Positions 56,973 to 64,000 of a stretch of 64,000 nucleotides of DNA are shown here, in pieces; the stretch's first letter is position 1; each line of letters opens with the position of its first letter. The notes beneath the pieces were generated by a model. It was not told where the DNA came from, searched no databases, and saw nothing but the letters and a program-made list of their open reading frames with translations. Origin of the DNA: Hysterium pulicare CBS 123377 (Eukaryota; Ascomycota; Dothideomycetes; Hysteriales; Hysteriaceae). Where the stretch lies: the NCBI GenBank assembly GCA_000467715.1, contig AJFK01000129.1, positions 62,001 through 126,000 on the forward strand. The letters are read 5' to 3'. The translations under genes and the position numbers were made by a program.

Positions 56973-59482
56973 ATGCTCGAGATAGACCACGTCCTGGGAA
57001 GGCCATCTGTTAAATTCCGCAAGATCCAAGTCTTAGCTGTCGTCTCCTTCTGGTCAGTCTACTTGCATAGGTATGCACGAGCTCTACTTTATTTCCGTGC
57101 CAGCTTAAAGCTTGCGAATGTTGACAATCCTATAGAGGCGACCGCCATGGCCCACCTCTCCTTCGCCGCATTTCCGCCCTCCTCTCGACACGCCTCACTA
57201 CCTGGCAAACCCTCGTCGTAACCCTTCTCTGGCTCTATGTCGCGCGAAATTTCGGCAAGCTAGTTGGACTCGAGTGCCCCGAACCCCTCGCAAACCTCTA
57301 TAGTCGCTCATACTTCCGTGCAACATGGGTAACAACAGCTCTGGATGCTGGGTTTTGGTCCGCCATGCCCATCCGCCGGAAAGGGATGCGAGATTTCCTG
57401 TCGTTGGTATTCAGTGTATACTATATGATTTGCGCAGAACAAGCGGACGAAAAGGTGAGGAAGATTAGAGGGACGCTGACTGTGGATCATCTGAGAGTTA
57501 GCTGGAATAAAGGAACCACTCCATATCTTGCTTTCTTTACAAACCTGATGAGGCCAAGGCTTATGAAATATCCGCCAAGGCTAATCAGGATACCGAGACC
57601 AAAAGATAGCTCGTATGAAGAGCCGATCATGGCTTGGTTGTATTTTGATGGACCGCTCTCGCAGCTGAAGAAACACACGCAGGTTATATTAGACATACCT
57701 GGCGGTGGATTCGTGGCCATGGACCCGAGAAATCACGATGATAAGCTCATTGGATGGGCCGGAAAGACTGGCCTCCCTGTTCTCAGTCTCGACTACAAGA
57801 AAGCTCCCGAGCATCCGTACCCCTACGCATTGAACGAATGCTACGATGTCTACCATCAGATCATTGCCTCGAAAGGTCGCTTGATTGGACTATCAGGCGA
57901 ACAGACGCCCAAGATTGTCGTTTCAGGAGATTCAGCAGGCGGGAATCTGGCCGTTGGTATGGTCTTAATGGTTCTCCAGTCCGGCTCGACAGACGCCCGA
58001 CGTTGGCACGGCGAAAAGGCACTTCCACCTCCAGTCGGCGTCGTGCTCATCTATCCGGCGCTGGACATGAATATTGGGAATTGGATGACAGATGACCAGA
58101 TGGCGTTAATCCGAGACCGACGAGTACGGAAAACAAACCAGGGTATCTTACGAAGAAAGAGTGACGATTATCGCCATCTAGCCCCAAACACCCCACGCGT
58201 GTCTGACGATGAAGAGAGCGACGAGGAAGAGATGCGGATAGAGAAGGACACATTCTCTGCAGGCCAGACCCCCTTTGCAAGCACGGCAGATCTCACAAGC
58301 CCACAAACCATGATCCGGCTCTCGGCCGCGCATACAGGCCGCGACAGCACTAGCATTGCCCCCAAGTCCAGCAGAACTAGTATCGATCCTACTGAACCTA
58401 TTAGTTCAGACACAACCATTGTACAGACTCCTGCTCCACTAACTCCAGCCCCAGCAGTAGTATCTGCACCACCCGCTCACCACCTCAAACCCCGCCTCGC
58501 AATGTCCTCCATGATATCCTACTTTAACGACCGCATCCTAACTCCAGAAATGATGCGCGCAATGATCATCCTCTACATTGGTCCCCACAACCGTCCGGAC
58601 TTCTCCACCGACTACCTGCTATCTCCGCTCCTAGCCCCCGAATCCCTTCTTGCACGCTTCCCGAAATGCTGGATGTTAACAGGCGAGCGCGATCCCCTCG
58701 TCGACGACACTGTCATCTTCGCCGGCCGGATTCGCCAAGCGAAGCGCGCAGAATGGGTGTATGGGAAAGATCTAGGTCTGGACTGGGCCAGAGGCAAACG
58801 CGAATTCAACGAAGAAGATTTCGTGAAAGTAGACCTCATCCCCGGCATCTCGCACGGCTTCCTTCAGTTCGTAGGTGTCTTCCACGAGGGCTGGCGCTAT
58901 ATCTTCCGCTGCGCAAAATGGATGAACGAGGCTTTTGAGCATGCTGAACAGGTAGATCACCTCTTCTTGGGGCAGATGAATGGAGAAGTACCCAATCGTG
59001 TAGGAAATAAAGGAGCAAATGAAGCCCCTCTCAACGGGTTCCATGGAAAGGAGAAACATCCGCATAAGGGAAAGGAAAGATCAGATTACTTCGGCTCTGG
59101 CGTTACTGTAGGACTAGCGGAAGCAGTCAATGGTCTGAGCAAAGGGCGACATCACTCACGCACTGGAACCGCTTCCTCGGCCGACGAAGACAGGCCGCTC
59201 GAAATGACTGTTATACGCCACTCGTCTGGCTCTGGCACCTCCAAGGATAAAGGAAAGGCGAAGGTGAATGAGGAGAAGTCTACCTCGCGGGAACCGAACA
59301 GTGTTGCTAACGGGCGTTTGGGTCGTGCGGCCAGGAGTAGAGCTGGTGGTAGGGATAGGGAGAAGAGGAGAAAGAGCCTTGTTAGTCTGGCTAGCGAGGA
59401 TGATTTGCTTGGGCGGAGGATGAAGGGTCTCACGGGGAGCTTGATGGGAATTGGGAGGGAAGACGTCTTGCCCACGCCATAG
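56973..59482 (+). CDS. Alpha/beta hydrolase (HSL-like lipase/esterase), membrane-anchored
   Basis: Exons 56973-57070 and 57136-59482 (65-bp intron), 814 residues. Without the first exon there is no in-frame ATG before 57365. The start reads MLEIDHVLGRPSVKFRKIQV. A hydrophobic segment (TTWQTLVVTLLWLYVARNFG) near residues 55-75 suggests membrane attachment. Catalytic parts: oxyanion loop LDIPGGGFVAMDP (residues 219-231, Pro where HSL relatives have His), YKKAPEHPYPYALNECYDVY, nucleophile VVSGDSAGGNLAVG (Ser about 299), Asp in TGERDPLVDDTV and His in GISHGFLQF. A long acidic/Ser-rich insert (about residues 370-470) splits the cap. The C-terminal 190 residues are charged and disordered. Likely acts on lipid esters; substrate unknown. 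Confidence 0.85.
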
Positions 59483-59808
59483 ATAAGTTGGGGAGATGTT
59501 GTCGTGGTTGAATCAGGCAAGAGCTTGTATATCGATATGGAGTTGGAGAGGGAGTAAGAGTTGTGTGAGATAGGTATGTGACATGTGCTAAGTCATTCGG
59601 GGAAATGTATGACTGGCAACTACGAATGTAAATCTAAATGAGTATATAGACGGATGAAATATAGGTCTCAGTGACCGTTCCTCAAGGTTAAAGAAACATA
59701 ATCATCGTACATACATAAACGTCGTCAAAATCCTTTTCTCTAATCCTAAAACTCCGGGCTAATAGCAACACCTCCAAAACCAATCCCACTTTTCCAGCAC
59801 ATTCCCAC
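59483..59808. other. Convergent spacer, hydrolase / arg8
   Basis: 326 bp between convergent stop codons. No terminator hairpin or repeat recognised. Confidence 0.5.
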
Positions 59809-61448
59809 TCACTGCATCTCGCCCTGTCCTTTTGTCCCCTCGACATGCTCAGCCGACTCAAACGCCACAGCCATAGCCTCCTCTAGAATCCCCATCCCCT
59901 CCTCAATCTCCTGCTCGCTTATAACGAGCGGAGGGACAAACCTCAGCGTATTCGTCCCACACGTAATAACCAACAGCCCCCTCTCCCTAGCCGCCGTAAC
60001 GACAGGCGTAGGATCACGATCCAACTGCAAACCCAGAATCAGACCTCGTCCTCTAACCTCCTTCACGATATCCGGGAAGCGTTTCTTCAGCGCCTCGAAA
60101 TGTTTCCGGAATATTTTCTCCTTTTCCAGAACCGAGGCTTGGAGTTTTGGGTCCGCGAGGCGGGAGAGTATGTAATGTGCCACGCGTGCGCCGAGGGGGT
60201 TCCCACCGAATGTGGTGCCGTGGTCTCCGGCTACTATCTTCTCGGCTACGAATTCATTCACGATTGTTGCGCCGATGGGGAACCCGTTTCCTAGCGCCTT
60301 CGCCGTTGTCAGAATATCTGGATGCGCTTCTTTCGGTAAGCTGGCGTGTGCCCAGAATGTGCCTGTGCGAGATAACCCGCATTGGATCTCGTCGTAGATG
60401 AGAACGGCGCCGACTTCGGTGCAGCGTTTGCGAAGCGCGATGAGGAAATCTGTGTCGGCTACATTGACGCCGCCTTCGCCCTGGATGGGCTCGATTATCA
60501 CGCCGCATGTTTCTCGCGTGACGAGATCCTTTATGGCGGAGATGTCGTTGTAAGTGCCGTATTTGAAGCCTGGCACCATTGGCGCGAATGGCTTTTGGTA
60601 TTTAGGGTTCGGCGTTGCGGATAGCGAGCCCATTGTTCGGCCGTGGAAGGAGTTGTGGAAGGATAGGATTTCGGTTTTTGTCCCTGAGGGCTCGAGGATT
60701 TTACCTACTTTGCGGGCGAATTTTAGAGCGGCTTCGTTGGCTTCGCTGCCGGAGTTGCAGATGAAGGATTTGCTGGCTGTGTGCATGGCGCCGGAGGATA
60801 GGGTGTGTGAGACGAGGGATTTGGAGAGTAGGCCGGTCCAGGGGTTGTGGTATAGGTTTGAAGTATGGATGAGGGTTTGAGCCTGTATCCGTTCATGTCA
60901 GCTTTACCATTCTCTCTGAAGCGATGTCTGCTAAGTCGGGTCTATTGCGATCAAAGGTATAGGAGAGTATATGGAAGAGCCGTACCTGCTGCCCGATCAA
61001 CTTGGCCATCTCGGGATCACAATGTCCTAGGGCATTCACCGCTATGCCTGCTGTGAAATCCAGGTATCGTCGGTTCTCTACATCCCATAGATAGCATCCT
61101 TCTCCCTTTTGGAACATTGGTGGTGGGCGAACATATGTGGGAACCATGTAGGGCAGTTGGTCGTCCACGAGGCGGGCAGTTTGAGAGGTAGAGGGAGGGT
61201 CGGCATTGGGGAGAGAGGCTTCTTTCTGCGTTCTTGTTAGAATTACGATTGTTCTAGAAATGCATTACAAGGCAGATAAGGAGTTTCGGAAAGCCACGTA
61301 CTGCAATTGAAGCTTTCAAAGCATCTGGGAGGTTCGATTGCGCGACTGCTGCTGATGTGGATGACGCATGCCGTCTGTATGAAGCTTGAATGGAAGAGGG
61401 GCGGGCAATTGCGGTGCATAGCCGTCTGGAAGATAATCTCAGTGCCAT
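59809..61448 (-). CDS. arg8: Acetylornithine aminotransferase, mitochondrial
   Basis: Arg8 transfers the amino group of glutamate to N-acetylglutamate semialdehyde to make N-acetylornithine, the fourth step of arginine synthesis in mitochondria, using PLP. Exons 61448-61302, 61225-60986 and 60882-59809 (introns 76 and 103 bp), 486 residues. The start MALRLSSRRLCTAIARPSSI is an Arg/Ser-rich mitochondrial presequence; an apparent longer frame begins with TTG. Motifs: PPMFQKGEGCYLWDVENRRY, ICNSGSEANEAALKFARK (PLP phosphate), ILSFHNSFHGRTMGSLSAT, VIIEPIQGEGGVNVADTDFL, LIYDEIQCGLSRTGTFWAH and LTTAKALGNGFPIGATIV with the Schiff-base Lys near residue 324. FGGNPLGARVAHYIL follows. Length and order are normal. 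Confidence 0.95.
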
Positions 61449-61985
61449 GATGAATTCCAAATGCAATTACAGTAAGAAAGATGCAAAGAGAGTGTAAGCT
61501 GGTATCTTGTATTGCAGGTGTTGAGAAAACTTCGTGTTGCGTGACTGACGCAAAAATTCCCCTTATCGATACGGACAGAACCGCTGCCCCTTTTGGGTCT
61601 AGATTTTAGCCGACCTCGGAGGCATGAATCACCGTCAAGCTACGAAGTTCATTTCAATATCCTAAATCATGTTTGTATACGAGATTCCGTCCCTTCAATA
61701 CGATCGGGTTCGAATAGCTTGATCTAAGACTTTCTCGGGCATAAATAGTCAAATCTATTCCAGGATTTCCTTTAGATTTTATTTCAGCCTCCTGGGCATA
61801 TTTCGCATATGCTCCATCGACTGGAGTGCTCATGGTGCAAATACATAGACTCTTAATGCGGGCTCTAGCTGTTGATATTCCAGAGAGTTGACATAAGATC
61901 CTATATTGGTAGCGTAGGTAGATCCTTCAAAATAGGCCTGACCCAGCATTCATAGAGTGAGCTTCAGCATACGTTTCACATGCTT
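61449..61985. other. Spacer between arg8 and the right-end tandem array
   Basis: Holds the arg8 promoter. No array unit is recognisable here and no gene is supported. Confidence 0.45.
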
Positions 61986-62013
61986 TCGAAGTTGCGGTCA
62001 AGTACTCCGATCT

Positions 62014-62044
62014 CACGTGCTCTTCTAGTTCATCCTCTATAAAA
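62014..62044 (+). promoter_or_regulatory. CACGTG + TATAAAA, array unit 1
   Basis: CACGTG starts at 62014 and TATAAAA at 62038, 24 bp apart. An ATG follows about 80 bp downstream (62118). CACGTG is the binding site of bHLH factors. A core promoter role is inferred. Confidence 0.5.
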
Positions 62045-62653
62045 CCTTCGACTGCGGCACCACATTCTCTCCACTTTTCTCCTTACTAAGAACCTGGACA
62101 TTATCTTTGCCAGTCAAATGCAGTGGCCACGGAGACCCAATGTCCAGGGCGGCAGAGTGTGTACTCTGCATGTTTGGGCGGCGGAGCAAGAGCTTGGTAA
62201 TAAATGTACTAGTCAAAACGATCTGTGGTTCATGCGATGGATTAGAAACTCAACTGGAAGAGTGGCATGTCTTCTGGAGTGGGGGAGGAATGAGAACTAT
62301 ATGACTTGACACGATTCGTACGGCGGCCGTGGGTGGCGTCTATAGGGATGGTGAGAGTGTTGTTGGTGATGATCATTATTATTGCTAGGGATCGATGATG
62401 CTCAATGTACCGTAAAGCTGCTTCCGCTGAGTCTAGGAAATCCTTTCTTCAAAATGCCCAGTAAAGGGTCGCTGTAAATATGGGATAGACTGTTGGTTGG
62501 AAGCCGTGATTCCTTGATGAAAGATATGGGTCGGTTGATATAGCCCTTCATCACTGTTTGCTGCTGATGTTTGCTCATAGGACTAGAATATTCCAACATA
62601 GACTGGTTTGGCGGTCCACATCCCTGAGAACTTGCGGTCAAGCTCTCAAAGTC

Positions 62654-62684
62654 CACGTGTTCTCCTGGTACATCTCCTATAAAA
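62654..62684 (+). promoter_or_regulatory. CACGTG + TATAAAA, array unit 2
   Basis: CACGTG at 62654 and TATAAAA at 62678, again 24 bp apart, within a segment matching unit 1 (GCGGTCAAG upstream, CTTCGACTGC downstream). Confidence 0.5.
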
Positions 62685-63188
62685 ACTCTTCGACTGCAAC
62701 ACCCTATCCTCCGCACCAAAGCCCTGGATTTCTACTTTATGAGCCAACAGATACGTCGAATCCTTTGACGTCCAGACAGCTGGTGAAGGACAATTGCATG
62801 TCTAGGCAACCGAGAGAGCTCGACAATAGAACAAACAAAGTTGAAGCAACTCGATGGTTCGCTGTTGTGGACCACCAGAACAAAATTACCGAAAGAGTGA
62901 TGTGCTCCGGAGCGGAGGAAGGAGGACATAGGGAGGAGTGGTGCATTCCTCGCGGAGAGTGTGGATGTCGGGGAGAGTTGATTGTTTTGTTCAAGATGGT
63001 GGTCTTCGGCATTAGTCAAAATCAATACTACCCAGTTTGAGAGAAATGCTGGGTATCAGCATCTTCTGTCCGGTCCGTAAGTATCCCTAGCACATCGGAT
63101 AATATTCAAGAAAGCCGGCAGCCTGCAAGTGAGAAATGACTGATCGGGTGGCCCACGTGCTCGCAGAGTAAGGGTTAGTTCAGAAGTT

Positions 63189-63219
63189 CACGTGTCCTCC
63201 TGGGACGTCGCCTATAAAA
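63189..63219 (+). promoter_or_regulatory. CACGTG + TATAAAA, array unit 3
   Basis: CACGTG at 63189 and TATAAAA at 63213, the same 24-bp spacing. The upstream GCGGTCAAG element of units 1 and 2 is not kept. Confidence 0.5.
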
Positions 63220-63695
63220 AGCCTTCAATCTCAGCACTTCATCCTCTCCTATTCCTCATCACCAGGAACTTAGGCATCTTGTTGTTATACCCAAACACAT
63301 GGTATGGCGAGTTTTGATGTCCGCGCTGGCGGGGTAGGGTAATCTACATATCTCTGTGGGAGATTGAGAAATTGGTAACAAATCGAACGACCATAACCGA
63401 AGGCTACATGGTTCGCTTCTGTGGACTAAATCTCAAGGCCAAGACATATACGTCTTCTATAGTGGAGGAGGGAGGGAACCGTATGAATAGTTACTATAGG
63501 TATCGGTATCGTGAGGAGTATCCGTAAAGAATGACGCGATGTTACTAAGGTAGTGATCGTCAGCATTGGTCGATACTGATACCGTTTAGGGTGAAAGAAT
63601 ACTGATTTTGCCACAGGTAAGACACTACCCCTTGAAGAACACTTTATAGATTCGGCGGCCGCATGTTCGAGAAGGTCCGGTCAAGCCTTGAGGCT

Positions 63696-63729
63696 CACGT
63701 GCGCGTCTCTCAGATTGTCGCCTATAACT
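63696..63729 (+). promoter_or_regulatory. CACGTG + TATAACT, array unit 4
   Basis: CACGTG at 63696 and a TATA-like TATAACT at 63723, 27 bp apart. GGTCAAG lies upstream and TTCGACGCC downstream as in the other units. Confidence 0.4.
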
Positions 63730-64000
63730 TCTTCGACGCCAGCACCAGATTCTTCGTTTTCTCCCTTCACAACACAGAATCCACAATTTGGTCGGAACTA
63801 GATTATGTGGACAAAGTCCAACACGCTTGACAATGTCGGTTCTATGCCTTGGTGGTAGAGCTCGGGTCGAGGAACAATCATTGTACTCAGAGGGCATGTA
63901 TGGTCCGTTGATGAGATCCAAATAGGCTCCCAAAAGCCTTTCAAGTTCTCTGGACTTGGATTGGCTGGAGAAAAGGCGGGAGCCTCGATCCATACGTGGT

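Larger units (their letters stand above)
61990..63830. repeat. Array of about four diverged tandem units, 500-640 bp each
   Basis: Units begin near 61990, 62630, 63165 and 63665. Each starts with a segment containing CACGTG, then CTATAAAA or CTATAACT and a C/T-rich stretch with CTTCGACTGC or a variant. The first three units also share weaker downstream motifs in the same order: a GTCC block, a TGGTTCGC...GTGGA block (clear in units 2 and 3), a GGAGGAnnGAGG block and a final GTnnTGATCnTCnnCATT block. The units are clearly homologous but much diverged. Open frames occur in units 1 (62118-62309), 2 and 3, but no one frame is open in all. Either small decayed genes or non-coding transcripts would fit. 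Family unknown. A minus-strand frame (63993-63625) overlaps unit 4. Confidence 0.65.

Noticed and set aside
62558-63040. 160-codon plus-strand frame across array unit 2
   Set aside because: It runs through the CACGTG/TATA segment, so most of it would lie upstream of the likely transcription start. The frame is not open in the matching part of all units.
1-64000. tRNA, rRNA, CRISPR arrays, and virus-like or LTR elements
   Set aside because: I found no convincing tRNA B-box with matching arms, no rRNA sequence, no regular spacer-repeat array, no long terminal repeats and no reverse transcriptase, integrase or capsid motifs. A structured search was not possible here.

Overview
This window is nuclear DNA of a filamentous ascomycete (Pezizomycotina). 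The evidence is short GT-AG introns, mostly 45 to 75 bp, ordinary eukaryotic gene spacing, and protein families typical of that group: a Uve1-type UV endonuclease, Zn2Cys6 regulators, an Rds2/AcuM regulator, a Spo22/Zip4 meiotic protein and a Fta7/CENP-Q kinetochore protein. A leotiomycete-like fungus is my guess, but the sequence alone does not prove it. I see no tRNA, rRNA, CRISPR array, intact transposon or virus-like element.

Layout. 0-8.4 kb: 5' part of a secreted agmatinase (runs off the left edge), a MATE transporter, a DUF6593/tubby-like protein, an F-box-like protein and a small putative secreted protein found only after splicing. 8.5-15.3 kb: UV damage endonuclease and a large Zn2Cys6 transcription factor. 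15.3-24.9 kb: a gene-poor block of about 9.6 kb holding one well supported small cysteine/glycine-rich gene, the 3' part of another small gene, and decayed or doubtful coding pieces. 24.9-37.2 kb: an SMP/C2 membrane-contact protein (Mug190-like), GlcNAc-6-phosphate deacetylase, a Gyp5-like RabGAP and a single-pass mucin-like membrane protein with a C-terminal six-cysteine tail. 37.4-47 kb, all on the minus strand: Spo22/Zip4 (16 exons, spliced here by hand), AcuM, CENP-Q/Fta7 and a small transcription-type cyclin. 47.4-59.5 kb, all on the plus strand: an SNF2 ATPase, an SGNH/GDSL-like membrane-anchored protein, an HMG-box factor and an alpha/beta hydrolase. 59.8-61.4 kb: mitochondrial acetylornithine aminotransferase (Arg8). 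61.9-64 kb: an array of about four diverged tandem units, each with a CACGTG box and a TATA box.

The genes do not form one pathway. Most look like core housekeeping genes: nitrogen and arginine metabolism, amino-sugar catabolism, membrane traffic, DNA repair, meiosis and kinetochore. The more unusual material lies in the spacers: small multi-exon genes in the gene-poor parts, the right-end tandem array, and a repeated within-gene switch of strand composition (C-rich sense strand, then G-rich towards the 3' end) seen in at least five genes.

Exon boundaries were worked out by eye from reading frame, splice signals and recalled family sequence. No alignment or RNA evidence was available.
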